Shown here: positions 55,804-64,000 of the stretch, piece after piece | Numbering within the stretch: the first letter of the stretch is position 1 | How the letters are laid out: every line of letters begins with the position of its first letter | Assembly: GCA_937801655.1 (NCBI GenBank) | Contig: CALMWC010000007.1 | Location: 1-64,000, forward strand | Direction of reading: 5' to 3' | Length of the DNA: 64,000 bases | Source: an uncultured Gammaproteobacteria bacterium | Lineage (GTDB): Bacteria; Pseudomonadota; Gammaproteobacteria; Steroidobacterales; UBA11654 | Made by a program: the position numbers and the translations under genes | Notes under the pieces: generated by a model | The model's input: only the letters and a program-made list of their open reading frames with translations | Databases searched by the model: none | What the model was told of the DNA's origin: nothing

Positions 55804-56552
55804 TTCCATGTCTTGATGTGAAAGATGGACAAGTAGTCAAAGGAATACAATTTAAAAATCATGAAATTGTAGGAGATATCATTGATCTTGCCTCCAGATA
55901 TAATTATGAGGGAGCTGATGAGCTTGTCTTTTATGATATAACAGCCAGTCCAGACCGAAGGTCAGTTGATAGAAAGTGGATTAATCTTGTAGCTAAAGAA
56001 ATCAACATACCCTTTTGTGTAGCTGGTGGGATAAAAACCATAGCTGATGCTGAGGAAGTTTTAAATTATGGAGCAGATAAAATATCTATTAATACACCTG
56101 CTTTAAAAAATCCGGATTTAATTGAACAATTAGCTAAGCGTTTTGGCAGTCAATGCATAGTTGTTGGTATTGATAGCTTTGCAATAAAGAAAGATTATAA
56201 GGTGCATTTATACACAGGCGATCCTGACCAATCAAAAGAGTCAAATAAGACCACTAATAGTTGGATAAATGAAGTACAGGATAGAGGAGCTGGTGAGATA
56301 GTTCTTAATTGTATGAATCAAGATGGAGTAAGGAAAGGCTATGATATTGATCAATTAAGAGAAATGAGAAATCTATGCAAGGTGCCATTAATTGCTTCAG
56401 GCGGAGCTGGGAAAATGTCGGATTTTTATGATGTCTTTAATCAAGCGGATGTCAGTGGATCTCTTGCTGCTAGTGTTTTTCACAAGAAGATCATTGATAT
56501 ATTAGATTTAAAGAAATATTTACAACAAAAACAAATTGAGGTCAGATTATGA
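55785..56552 (+). CDS. hisF: imidazole glycerol-phosphate synthase cyclase subunit, apparent AUU start
   Basis: The frame has a stop at 55782 and the first ATG/GTG/TTG-type start is GTG at 55818, which would remove 11 residues including the catalytic Asp. Reading from ATT at 55785 gives [15 protein letters not shown], whose Arg5, Asp11 and Lys19 match the numbering of well-studied HisF. AGGAGGT lies 7 bases before the ATT. The full length is 255 residues, normal for the family. It makes imidazole glycerol phosphate with ammonia from HisH, and releases AICAR. It overlaps hisA by 19 bases and hisE by 4. Confidence 0.88.
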   Translation: MLTRRIIPCLDVKDGQVVKGIQFKNHEIVGDIIDLASRYNYEGADELVFYDITASPDRRSVDRKWINLVAKEINIPFCVAGGIKTIADAEEVLNYGADKISINTPALKNPDLIEQLAKRFGSQCIVVGIDSFAIKKDYKVHLYTGDPDQSKESNKTTNSWINEVQDRGAGEIVLNCMNQDGVRKGYDIDQLREMRNLCKVPLIASGGAGKMSDFYDVFNQADVSGSLAASVFHKKIIDILDLKKYLQQKQIEVRL

Positions 56553-56851
56553 GCACAAACAATAACCAATTTATATTTGAGTTAGAGGATATTATAAAAG
56601 AGAGACTCACCGAAGGGTCTGATAAAAGTTACACCTATAAACTGATGCAAGATGGAATCAATCAGGTTGCTAAGAAAGTGATAGAAGAAAGTTCAGAATT
56701 TGCTATTGCTTCGATACAAAAAAAGAATGATACAAAAGATATTGTATGGGAAGCAGCTGACTTGATGTATCACTTCTTAATTTTATTGAATGCTTCAGGA
56801 GTCACTCTAAACGAAGTTTTTAAAGAGCTTGAGAATAGAAATAAAGGTTGA
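56549..56851 (+). CDS. hisE: phosphoribosyl-ATP pyrophosphohydrolase, HisE only
   Basis: The 100-residue helical protein has the HisE motifs: [24 protein letters not shown] and [14 protein letters not shown]. It hydrolyses phosphoribosyl-ATP. Fused HisIE proteins carry a HisI cyclohydrolase domain in front, which is missing here. The start overlaps hisF by 4 bases. It is the last gene of the his operon and no HisI gene lies in the window. Confidence 0.93.
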   Translation: MSTNNNQFIFELEDIIKERLTEGSDKSYTYKLMQDGINQVAKKVIEESSEFAIASIQKKNDTKDIVWEAADLMYHFLILLNASGVTLNEVFKELENRNKG

Positions 56852-56888
56852 TATTAGTTCGATGTAATGACGCTGACTGCGTGATGAT

Positions 56889-58304
56889 TTAAAACAACTT
56901 ATTAGGATTCATTGTATTGTTAGGATCAATTGTCTTCTTTATAGCTCGCATCAGGTTCATTTTTGTTTCTTCCGAGAAGAACTCTAGTTCATCTTTTAAT
57001 TTAGATCCAATTCCATGTTCCGCACTGAAAGAGCCACCATATGATTCTGCTATAGTATGCACCAATCTATTTACAGCCTGATTTTTTTCTAAAAAGATAT
57101 CTTCCTTCATGGCCTCTGGTTTACTTTTAGTAAAATGAAGATTCCCATCCCCAAGATGACCAAATACAAATACATTTGATGGTCCTAATAAGTCTTCTAA
57201 TCTACCGATGGTTTTTTCTATAAATATTGGAATATGCTTAATGGGCACTGAAATATCATGTGCCATGCCTCTGCCATGATGTTTTTCTGCTTCAGAAATA
57301 CTGTGTCTGATTTTCCAAAAGTCATTTCTCTCTTTTTCATTTGAAGCAATGACTCCATCAACTAGATTATTTGATTGAACTTCTTCCTCAAGGTAATTCA
57401 TAATTTTATCGTTATCAGGGTGATCTTCATGTATGGATACTTCAATAATAATATGCCAAGGATGAGAGGAATCTAATGGGATTCTGTGATTTGGTAGGTA
57501 TTTTTCCACAGCCTTAATGCATGATGAACTCATAATCTCAAAGGCAGTTAATCGATCAGTGAATGTCTTTTTAGAACTTTTAAGAACTTTAATAGCATCC
57601 TCAACTGTTTTAACAGCTACCATTAATGAGCAATAGCTCTTTGGTAGTGTTGATAATTTAATACAAGCTTTTGTAATCAGTCCTAATGTTCCTTCAGCAC
57701 CAATAAATAATTGCTTTAAATCATACCCAGTATTGTCTTTTCTAAGACCTTTAAGATCACTTAGAATGCTTCCATCAGGCAAAACAACTTCAATACCCAT
57801 TATATGCTCCCTTGTCATTCCATATGACAACACATTAACACCTCCAGCATTGGTTGATATATTACCTCCTATTTGGCAACTTCCTTCAGCGCTTAAACTT
57901 AATGGAAAAAAAAGACCATTATCAACAGCATGATCTTGAATGTGAGTGAGGATACAGCCAGTTTCAACAATTATCGATTGATTATGTATGTCTGTTTCAA
58001 TAATTTTATTCATTTTGGAAGTATTTATTACAATTTCTAATCTTTTGTTTGTGGAATGAGGAATGTTTGCACCGCATAGGCTTGTGTTTCCTCCCTGAGG
58101 GATTACTCCAATATTATTTGTATTGCATAGCTTAATGATAGAGGAAACTTCATCAGTTGAAATTGGAAGTATAACAATAGGTGTTTCTCCTTTAATATGC
58201 CCTCTCCAATCTTCAAGAAATTTTTTGACCATATCCGGATCAGTAATGCATCGATCTGCATCTGTTATAGCCGTCATTTCAGCAATCAATTTTTCTAGAT
58301 GCAT
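56889..58304 (-). CDS. FAD-binding dehydrogenase, GlcD/D-2-hydroxyacid type
   Basis: A start at 58304 is chosen because it avoids the overlap with the preceding gene that the longer frame (58358) would have; the extra 18 residues are not typical. The protein of about 471 residues has a PCMH FAD domain (PQGGNTSLCGANIPH, GGNISTNAGGVNVLSYG, IGAEGTLGLIT) and a C-terminal FAD-oxidase domain (FGHLGDGNLHFTKSK, SAEHGIGSKLKDEL). This is the D-lactate/D-2-hydroxyglutarate dehydrogenase group. Such enzymes oxidise a D-2-hydroxy acid and pass electrons to ETF or quinone; the etfBA genes at 14520 could serve it. Confidence 0.9.
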   Translation of the reverse strand: MHLEKLIAEMTAITDADRCITDPDMVKKFLEDWRGHIKGETPIVILPISTDEVSSIIKLCNTNNIGVIPQGGNTSLCGANIPHSTNKRLEIVINTSKMNKIIETDIHNQSIIVETGCILTHIQDHAVDNGLFFPLSLSAEGSCQIGGNISTNAGGVNVLSYGMTREHIMGIEVVLPDGSILSDLKGLRKDNTGYDLKQLFIGAEGTLGLITKACIKLSTLPKSYCSLMVAVKTVEDAIKVLKSSKKTFTDRLTAFEIMSSSCIKAVEKYLPNHRIPLDSSHPWHIIIEVSIHEDHPDNDKIMNYLEEEVQSNNLVDGVIASNEKERNDFWKIRHSISEAEKHHGRGMAHDISVPIKHIPIFIEKTIGRLEDLLGPSNVFVFGHLGDGNLHFTKSKPEAMKEDIFLEKNQAVNRLVHTIAESYGGSFSAEHGIGSKLKDELEFFSEETKMNLMRAIKKTIDPNNTMNPNKLF

Positions 58305-58317
58305 AGTGGTATCTAAC

Positions 58318-59346
58318 TTATGGATTTTTGTATGTTTTGAATGTTGACCACAGTGCAATAAAAAGAGCAGTCACTACTGGACCAATAATAAATCCTGATA
58401 ATCCAAATATCGTGATACCACCCAATGTTGATAGAAGAATTAAATAATCCGGTAAATTTGTTTCTTTTCCTACAAGGTATGGACGAAGAAGATTATCAAT
58501 CAGGCCAATGATAAATATACCTGATACTATTAAAACCAATCCTTTAATTAAGGCTCCATTAAAAATAAGCATAAGAGCTATTGGAAGCCATATTATAGAG
58601 GCACCAATGCCAGGTACAACACTGAATAAAGCCATCATTGCACCCCATAGAATCGATCCTTCAATATCAAGAGATAGTAATATCAGTCCCCCAATAGATC
58701 CTTGAACTATAGCGATTAATATAGTGCCTTTAACAGTAGCTTTAATAACAGTTGAAAATTTATTCATTAATAATCTTTCTTGGTCATCATCCATAGGAAA
58801 GGACTTAATGCATGACTCTATTATTGTCTCTCCATCTCTAAGGAAGAAAAATAATAAGTAGAGCATGATAAAAAAAGAAAGTAAGAACTGAAGTAGATTT
58901 TGACCAGTATTCATCAAAAGAGTGACAATGAATTTTGTTGTCCCTACTCCGATATTATTTAATTGTTCAATGAGTTGATTTGCATTTAATCCTATGGAAT
59001 CAAGTCGAACTAAGAGGTTTGGTAATAATGCATTAAACCAATTAACTATTTGCCCTAGATTGTATTCACCCGACTCAATTTTATTTAATATGATTAAAGA
59101 TTCTGAGCCAATGATAGTGAAAACAATAAATCCAGGCACTAATACTAATACTACAATAGCGATAATAGTCAGAAGAGAAGCCAGTGAAGGACTCGATTTT
59201 TGTTGTATTAGATAGTTTCTTAAAGGGTAGAATAATATGGATAAAACAATAGCCCAAAGAATCGGTAAAAAGAAGTTCCATAAGATTGCAGTGAATAAAA
59301 TCGTAATTAAGCTCAATACAAATATGAATGCATTTTGACTTTTCAT
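58318..59346 (-). CDS. AI-2E family transporter (PerM-like)
   Basis: The 342-residue membrane protein has about eight helices and the family signature SVVPGIGASIIWLPIALMLI, then GLIDNLLRPYLVGKETNLPDYLILLSTLGGI near residues 285-315. Members have been linked to AI-2 export or to Na+/H+ and other transport, so no substrate is certain. The following dehydrogenase gene starts 13 bases after its end on the same strand. Confidence 0.85.
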   Translation of the reverse strand: MKSQNAFIFVLSLITILFTAILWNFFLPILWAIVLSILFYPLRNYLIQQKSSPSLASLLTIIAIVVLVLVPGFIVFTIIGSESLIILNKIESGEYNLGQIVNWFNALLPNLLVRLDSIGLNANQLIEQLNNIGVGTTKFIVTLLMNTGQNLLQFLLSFFIMLYLLFFFLRDGETIIESCIKSFPMDDDQERLLMNKFSTVIKATVKGTILIAIVQGSIGGLILLSLDIEGSILWGAMMALFSVVPGIGASIIWLPIALMLIFNGALIKGLVLIVSGIFIIGLIDNLLRPYLVGKETNLPDYLILLSTLGGITIFGLSGFIIGPVVTALFIALWSTFKTYKNP

Positions 59347-59414
59347 TTGTGTTTTCTTCTCAAAAATCTTTAAATAAATATAATAGTTATAAATTAAGTT
59401 AAATAATACTCATT

Positions 59415-59873
59415 TTGAATAATATTGTAGACAACATAATAAGGGAGCTTGAGTTTCAAGCTGGAATTGTATTAGGCTCATTTGGTTTGAATGCAGATCT
59501 TAAATCAATTCAGAATCTACTTAGCAAGGAATCTATTGATAAAGAGTTAAAAGATGCATGTCATATAATATTTAGAACCCATTTTATCAGACAAGCTTTG
59601 ATAAGAAATGATGCTGAAGACGCTTGTTATAACTTAATCATTCTTTGGGATCATTGCTCAACTGCAGAAGATACAACTTATAACTCTATTCTTGTTGATT
59701 CGATAGATAAGCTTTTAAAAGTTACTAATAAAAAAACCCAAACCGTTAAGAATAGGCACTTAAGAGTGCTGGAGCTCAATAAAATGAATTGGTCTATCGA
59801 TGCGATTTCAGCTGATACTGGTTATTCTAGGAGACAAATATCTAGAGTAATTAATGGCCATACTAAAAATTAA
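59415..59873 (+). CDS. unknown protein with C-terminal helix-turn-helix
   Basis: I do not recognise this 152-residue protein. It starts at a TTG with no clear ribosome site; no better ATG is seen. The first 100 residues look all-helical (RELEFQAGIVLGSFGLNADLKSIQNLL ... IRNDAEDACYNLIILWDHC). The last 40 contain a HTH-like segment, NWSIDAISADTGYSRRQISRVINGHTK, similar in layout to DNA-binding domains that recognise short sites. It lies between a divergent AI-2E gene and the tRNA-Pro gene, which faces it. It could be a regulator of its own region, but this is not shown. Confidence 0.6.
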   Translation: MNNIVDNIIRELEFQAGIVLGSFGLNADLKSIQNLLSKESIDKELKDACHIIFRTHFIRQALIRNDAEDACYNLIILWDHCSTAEDTTYNSILVDSIDKLLKVTNKKTQTVKNRHLRVLELNKMNWSIDAISADTGYSRRQISRVINGHTKN

Positions 59874-59878
59874 ACTTA

Positions 59879-59955
59879 TGGTCGGGACGAGAGGATTTGA
59901 ACCTCTGACCCCCTGACCCCCAGTCAGGTGCGCTACCAGGCTGCGCCACGCCCCG
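59879..59955 (-). tRNA. tRNA-Pro (GGG)
   Basis: The minus strand gives a complete 77-base cloverleaf with encoded CCA (59881-59879), acceptor stem CGGGGCG/CGTCCCG, and anticodon stem CCTGA/TCAGG with loop CTGGGGG, so the anticodon is GGG. The T-loop TTCAAAT is normal. This tRNA is found downstream of the ihfA-merR region in many gammaproteobacteria. Confidence 0.97.
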
Positions 59956-59962
59956 TGTAAAG

Positions 59963-60304
59963 TTAATCTAATATGTCTATTAAATTTTCTACTTCTGATT
60001 TGATAGCATCTAGTGTTGAAGATTGAGCTTCTTCATGATTCTCGTCATCACTGAGTTTTTGTTTTGCGCCTTTGATTGTGTAGCCATTACTGTAAAGAAG
60101 ATCTTTAATTTGTCTAATCAGGATGACATCATGTCTTTGGTAATAGCGCCTATTGCCTCTTCTTTTTAGCGGCTTTAATTGTGAAAACTCCTGTTCCCAA
60201 TAACGTAAAACATGAGCTTCAACTTCGCATAAGTCACTAGCTTCACTTATAGTAAAGTACCTTTTTGTAGGAATTGAGGGAAGTTGAGGATTAATCTGAG
60301 GCAT
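59963..60304 (-). CDS. MerR-family regulator next to ihfA
   Basis: The 113-residue protein has the winged-helix start [25 protein letters not shown] near residues 14-38, and [35 protein letters not shown]. This is the small MerR-type protein encoded after ihfA in many gammaproteobacteria; its target is not known. No effector domain is present. It overlaps ihfA by 14 bases. Confidence 0.93.
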   Translation of the reverse strand: MPQINPQLPSIPTKRYFTISEASDLCEVEAHVLRYWEQEFSQLKPLKRRGNRRYYQRHDVILIRQIKDLLYSNGYTIKGAKQKLSDDENHEEAQSSTLDAIKSEVENLIDILD

Positions 60305-60590
60305 TAGATAGTGTTTTTACTGCCTCTTTTAATTTTTGCCCAGATTTAAATGTTACAACTCTTCTTGCTGAGATCTCCACATCTTCTCCAGTTCTTGGAT
60401 TTCTACCAGGTCTTGACGTTTTATCTTTTAATTGAAAATTTCCAAAGCCAGACAGCTTAACTTCATGTCCTTCTTCTAGTAGCTTTTTAATGTTATCAAA
60501 AAGTGAGTCAACTAATTCTTTAGCCTCTCTTTTATTCAATCCTATTTTATCATTAAGATCTTCTACTATGTCTGCTTTGGTGAGTGTCAT
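60291..60590 (-). CDS. ihfA: integration host factor subunit alpha
   Basis: The 99-residue DNA-bending protein has [32 protein letters not shown] and the DNA-intercalating loop with [27 protein letters not shown]. The Pro in the RNPRTG loop that wedges DNA is present. Together with IhfB, encoded elsewhere, it bends DNA in replication, recombination and gene control. It overlaps pheT by 4 bases. Confidence 0.97.
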   Translation of the reverse strand: MTLTKADIVEDLNDKIGLNKREAKELVDSLFDNIKKLLEEGHEVKLSGFGNFQLKDKTSRPGRNPRTGEDVEISARRVVTFKSGQKLKEAVKTLSNASD

Positions 60591-62632
60591 TGTCTTATTA
60601 TTATTTCAAAATTAGATTGTATATGTTTATTGATATTTATCATGAATTCGTCAATTTCTTCATCGGTTAGGGTGCGTGATTTTGCTTGAAAAATCAAGCC
60701 TAATGAAATACTTTTCTTTTCGGGTTTAATGGTTTTCCCATCATAAATATCAAAAATTACTACATCTTTGAGTTCTTTAATATTCAGTGTATATATCGCT
60801 TTAACAACAGTATTAATTTCTATGTCTTCAGACATCAATATCGATGTATCTCTTCGAGATGAAGGAAAATATTTTTGTTCTTTATATCCATAAGCAATTC
60901 TTTTACTCACAATAGAGTAATCAATCTCAAAAACTATAGGCTCACTATTAAGATTTAAATCAAAAATAATTTCAGGACTGAGGCTGCCTATGTATCCTAT
61001 GGTTTTATTTTTGAAAAGTATCTTTCCAGATTTTCCAGGATGAAGCATTTTATGATTGGATTTTTTATAACTGATGTAGTTAGAAATCCCCAATGATTCA
61101 AATAGAATTTCCAGATGGCCTTTCATGTCGTAATAATCGACTAATTCAGATGAATAACCCCACTGTTCTTTATTTCTTGACCCATGTATTAAGCCAGATA
61201 TTTTTTCATCTTCATTAATTTTATTTTTAGTTCCAGTAAATATCTTACCCACTTCAAATAATCTTATATTTTTATGCTGCCTTTTAAGGTTATGCATAAG
61301 ATTATTGATTAAGCCTGGTAGGAGTGAATTTCTCATTACTGACATTTCTATGGAAAGAGGATTTTGTAAATCCATAGATTGACCAATCTTATTTTGATTG
61401 AGGTCATTCATTATAGGACTGACAAAGCTGTAATTAATGACTTCTGAATAGCCTACTCCAGTGAGGATATTGCACAGGTTATTTTTATCTATTAGTCGAC
61501 TTGATTCATTTATGAATTCACTGGGTTCATCTTCAATGCATTCTTTAATGTTGTTATAACCATAGATTCTTGCTATTTCTTCAATCAGATCGCATTCGTC
61601 ATTAATATCAAATCTGTAGGGAGGTGCTTTCACATTCCAACCCTGATAGCCAAACTCATTTTCTTCAATATCCATTTTTAAGTTTTTCAGTATTGATAAT
61701 ATTTCTATGTTTGGAATTGTGATGCCTAATATTTTTTTAATCTTATTTTTTCTCAAATTAATTGTTTTATTTATCGGTATATATTCCTCAGATATTTTTG
61801 AACTAATTGGACCGTTTTCTCCACCAGCAATCTTATTGAGCAATATTGTAAACATATCAATTGCTTCAATTTGAATCGTTGGGTCTACCCCTCTTTCAAA
61901 TCTTAAACTCGCTTCACTATGAAGGTTTAACATTCTAGGGCAACCCATAATTGTCTTAGGGTTAAAATAGGCAGATTCTATAACTATACTTTTTGTTTGG
62001 TCTGTTATCGAAGAGCTTATACCTCCCATGATACCTGCAATACCAAGTGGTTTATTTTGATCAGCTATGATTAGGAAATTATCATTCAGTGATTTAGAAC
62101 TTCCATCCAATAGCTCAATTGATTCTTTGTTGTTAGCTTTTCTAACAACAATAGGAGAATTGATACAATCTAAATCATAGGCATGTAATGGTTGTCCAAT
62201 TGTAAGCATTACATAATTAGTGATATCAACAATAATATTTATTGATTTATAACCGGATTCTTCTAATTTTTGTCTTATAGCTTGGGGTGTTTTTGCATTA
62301 GAATTAATATTATTGATGATTCTTGTAGCAAAGACAGGGCAGTCTTCTGAGGAAGATACATTAATCTTTACGCTGCGATCATGATGCACTGCAGCAGATT
62401 GAAATTTATTTTTAGACTGTTTGATTAGATCCATAGCTAATAGCTCATTTGTTATGCCTCTAACACTAAAGCAATCAGCCCTATTCGGAGTGATATCAAA
62501 TTTAATTATTTCATTACTCTTTTGATTGATTATTTCACACTCAACCCCTGACATTGTTAATCGTTCCACAAGCTCACTGCTTGTAAACTTAGATTTACAA
62601 TGCTCATTAATCCAGTTGGTTGATAATTTCAT
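60587..62632 (-). CDS. pheT: phenylalanine-tRNA ligase beta subunit lacking the OB-fold tRNA-binding domain
   Basis: The 681-residue protein is 114 residues shorter than E. coli PheT (795). It starts normally ([34 protein letters not shown]), then jumps from residue 35 or so straight to [17 protein letters not shown], so the EMAP/OB-fold domain that normally lies in between (about 39-148) is cleanly missing. The B3/B4 editing region ([24 protein letters not shown]), B5 and the catalytic-like core are present. The C-terminal FDX-ACB anticodon domain ([16 protein letters not shown] ... [10 protein letters not shown]) is intact. It pairs with PheS to charge tRNA-Phe. Confidence 0.93.
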   Translation of the reverse strand: MKLSTNWINEHCKSKFTSSELVERLTMSGVECEIINQKSNEIIKFDITPNRADCFSVRGITNELLAMDLIKQSKNKFQSAAVHHDRSVKINVSSSEDCPVFATRIINNINSNAKTPQAIRQKLEESGYKSINIIVDITNYVMLTIGQPLHAYDLDCINSPIVVRKANNKESIELLDGSSKSLNDNFLIIADQNKPLGIAGIMGGISSSITDQTKSIVIESAYFNPKTIMGCPRMLNLHSEASLRFERGVDPTIQIEAIDMFTILLNKIAGGENGPISSKISEEYIPINKTINLRKNKIKKILGITIPNIEILSILKNLKMDIEENEFGYQGWNVKAPPYRFDINDECDLIEEIARIYGYNNIKECIEDEPSEFINESSRLIDKNNLCNILTGVGYSEVINYSFVSPIMNDLNQNKIGQSMDLQNPLSIEMSVMRNSLLPGLINNLMHNLKRQHKNIRLFEVGKIFTGTKNKINEDEKISGLIHGSRNKEQWGYSSELVDYYDMKGHLEILFESLGISNYISYKKSNHKMLHPGKSGKILFKNKTIGYIGSLSPEIIFDLNLNSEPIVFEIDYSIVSKRIAYGYKEQKYFPSSRRDTSILMSEDIEINTVVKAIYTLNIKELKDVVIFDIYDGKTIKPEKKSISLGLIFQAKSRTLTDEEIDEFMININKHIQSNFEIIIRQ

Positions 62633-62635
62633 AAT

Positions 62636-63622
62636 TTATTTAAATTGATTGAGAAAATGCAAATCATTATCATAAAAAAGTCGGATGTCTTTAATTTCAT
62701 GTCTTAGCATCGCCAATCTCTCTACACCCATACCAAATGCATAGCCAGTGTATATTTCTGGATCTATTTTTAGGTTTTCTAAAACTTTTGGATGAACCAT
62801 TCCACAACCAAGTATTTCAAGCCAACTTCCATCCTTGGAGAGAATATCAACCTCTGCAGAAGGTTCTGTAAAAGGGAAATAAGAAGGCCTAAACCTCAAT
62901 TCCATATCTTTTTTATAGAACGTATTAATGAACTGATGAAGCATACCCTTTAAATGGGTAAAGTTGATATTTTTATCAATAACAAGTCCTTCAATTTGAT
63001 GAAACATTGGTGTATGGGTTATATCAGAATCTCTTCTATAAACTTTCCCTGGAGCAATAACCTTTATTGGAACACCATGTGTTTCCATGCTTCTAATTTG
63101 TATTGGGGAAGTATGAGTTCTTAGTAAGTAGTTTGTATTAAAATAAAAAGTATCATGCATAGCTCTTGCAGGATGATTCTCTGGAATGTTTAAAGCAGTA
63201 AAATTATGATACTCATCTTCAATTTCAGGACCATCTTCAACTCTAAATCCAGAACTGTGAAAGATGCTTTCTATTTCACGAAGAATAGAAGATATTGGAT
63301 GTATATTACCTCTGTTATTTTTACGGCCATTTAAAGTTACATCAATCGAAGACGATGCAATTTTTTCTTGAATGCTAACATCTGCAAGCACTAGTTTTTT
63401 GGTCTCGATCAGTGATTGAACTTTTTCCTTTATACTATTAATTCTTTGACCAGCTTTCGGTCTTTCAGGTGGAGTGAGCTTACCCAATGATTTTAATTCT
63501 TTGGTTATTTTACCTTTTTTACCAAGATACTTTACACGGAGTAGTTCAAGTTCTTTTAGATTAGAACACTCTGATATTTCTTGAATTGATTTTGAAGAAA
63601 GGTCTGACAAACTGTCTGACAT
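62636..63622 (-). CDS. pheS: phenylalanine-tRNA ligase alpha subunit
   Basis: The 328-residue class II catalytic subunit has the N-terminal coiled coil (residues 1-80), then HPISSILREIESIFHSSGFRVEDGPEIEDEYHNFTALNIPENHPARAMHDTFYF, the motif 2 region VYRRDSDITHTPMFHQIEG and the motif 3 FGMGVERLAMLRHEIKDIR. It activates phenylalanine and holds the active site, while PheT gives tRNA binding and editing. It lies 3 bases before pheT and 1 base after rplT. Confidence 0.97.
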   Translation of the reverse strand: MSDSLSDLSSKSIQEISECSNLKELELLRVKYLGKKGKITKELKSLGKLTPPERPKAGQRINSIKEKVQSLIETKKLVLADVSIQEKIASSSIDVTLNGRKNNRGNIHPISSILREIESIFHSSGFRVEDGPEIEDEYHNFTALNIPENHPARAMHDTFYFNTNYLLRTHTSPIQIRSMETHGVPIKVIAPGKVYRRDSDITHTPMFHQIEGLVIDKNINFTHLKGMLHQFINTFYKKDMELRFRPSYFPFTEPSAEVDILSKDGSWLEILGCGMVHPKVLENLKIDPEIYTGYAFGMGVERLAMLRHEIKDIRLFYDNDLHFLNQFK

Positions 63623-63623
63623 T

Positions 63624-63986
63624 TTATGAATTCTCTAATGCTGATTTAGCTTTCTCTGACAGTACTTTAAACGCATCAAGATCATTGACTGCAAGGTCTG
63701 CTAGAATCTTTCTATCAATTTCTATATTGGCAGACTTTAAACCATTCATAAATTTACTATAAGAAAGATCATGCATTCTTGCCGCTGCATTTATTCTTAC
63801 AATCCATAGCGAACGAAATGTTCCTTTTTTCTTTTTTCTATCTCTATAAGCATACTGCCCTGCTTTAATTGCGGCTTGTTTTGCAACCTTAAATAATCTG
63901 CTTCTAGCTCCATATTGGCCTTTAGTCTTTTTTAAGACTTTCTTATGTTTTGCCTTAGATGTAACGCCTCTTTTTACTCTTGCCAT
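63624..63986 (-). CDS. rplT: 50S ribosomal protein L20
   Basis: The 120-residue basic protein starts [38 protein letters not shown] and continues with [22 protein letters not shown]. It binds 23S rRNA early in 50S assembly. It is normally preceded by rpmI and infC, which lie beyond the window edge. An AGGA ribosome site precedes the ATG. Confidence 0.98.
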   Translation of the reverse strand: MARVKRGVTSKAKHKKVLKKTKGQYGARSRLFKVAKQAAIKAGQYAYRDRKKKKGTFRSLWIVRINAAARMHDLSYSKFMNGLKSANIEIDRKILADLAVNDLDAFKVLSEKAKSALENS

Positions 63987-64000
63987 TTTTTTTCCTAGTT

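Noticed and set aside
55818-56552. GTG at 55818 as the hisF start
   Set aside because: It lacks a ribosome site at proper distance and would remove the first beta strand with the catalytic Asp11, while ATT at 55785 has both a strong AGGAGGT and the full family N-terminus.

Overview
The window reads as one contiguous stretch of an AT-rich gammaproteobacterial chromosome, most likely from a free-living marine lineage. Four things support this. The 3' end carries the gammaproteobacterial order rplT-pheS-pheT-ihfA-merR. There is an Escherichia-type his operon with a bifunctional HisB. There is a TonB2/TtpC-type energy cluster. The two TonB-dependent receptors have plug N-termini of a kind common in marine gammaproteobacteria. 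A SAR86- or OM182-like lineage is plausible, but the sequence alone does not prove it. No IS element, integrase, rRNA gene or CRISPR array is visible. Coding density is very high, and many genes overlap by 4 to 19 bases.

Layout. 1-4250 (minus): fatty-acid and replication genes: fabG, acpP, tmk, holB, a ferredoxin-NADP-reductase-like flavoprotein, and a KAS III gene cut by the window edge. 4274-10219: two tandem MFS paralogs, a VOC protein plus LLM flavin oxidoreductase pair, and an NCS1 permease. 10355-14411 (minus): a frameshifted TonB receptor and two envelope or unknown proteins. 14520-25660: etfBA, an MFS exporter, an oxidoreductase and membrane protein, a peroxiredoxin, TRAP permeases without a binding protein, an aldehyde dehydrogenase, an SDR, an AhpD-like protein and an M24 peptidase-like protein. 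25671-26545: a holin plus lytic transglycosylase pair. 26682-37209: mscS, a hydantoinase/oxoprolinase A/B pair, an HMG-CoA-lyase-like gene, a second VOC paralog, an intact TonB receptor, a TauE-type transporter and a DoxX protein. 37220-42711 (minus): a six-gene TonB2-like operon that could energise such receptors.

42934-49723 (plus) is a branched-chain amino-acid operon, ilvC-leuA-ilvE-leuC-leuD-leuB. It is preceded by a Leu/Ile/Val-rich leader peptide, an antiterminator helix and a mutually exclusive terminator, which is a complete transcription attenuator. 49816-56851 (plus) is the histidine operon: a TrpR/YerC-family regulator, then hisG-D-C-B-H-A-F-E. A 7-4-7 palindrome overlaps the promoter -10 box ahead of the regulator, hisF appears to start at an AUU codon, and hisI is absent.

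56889-63986 (minus, apart from one small HTH gene) holds a GlcD-like FAD dehydrogenase, an AI-2E/PerM family protein, tRNA-Pro(GGG), a MerR regulator, ihfA, a PheT that lacks its OB-fold tRNA-binding domain, pheS and rplT.

The strongest second-look items are the ilv-leu attenuator, the his regulator and operator, the AUU start of hisF, the shortened PheT, a DnaX-clamp-loader delta' without its zinc cysteines, and the isolated holin/transglycosylase pair.
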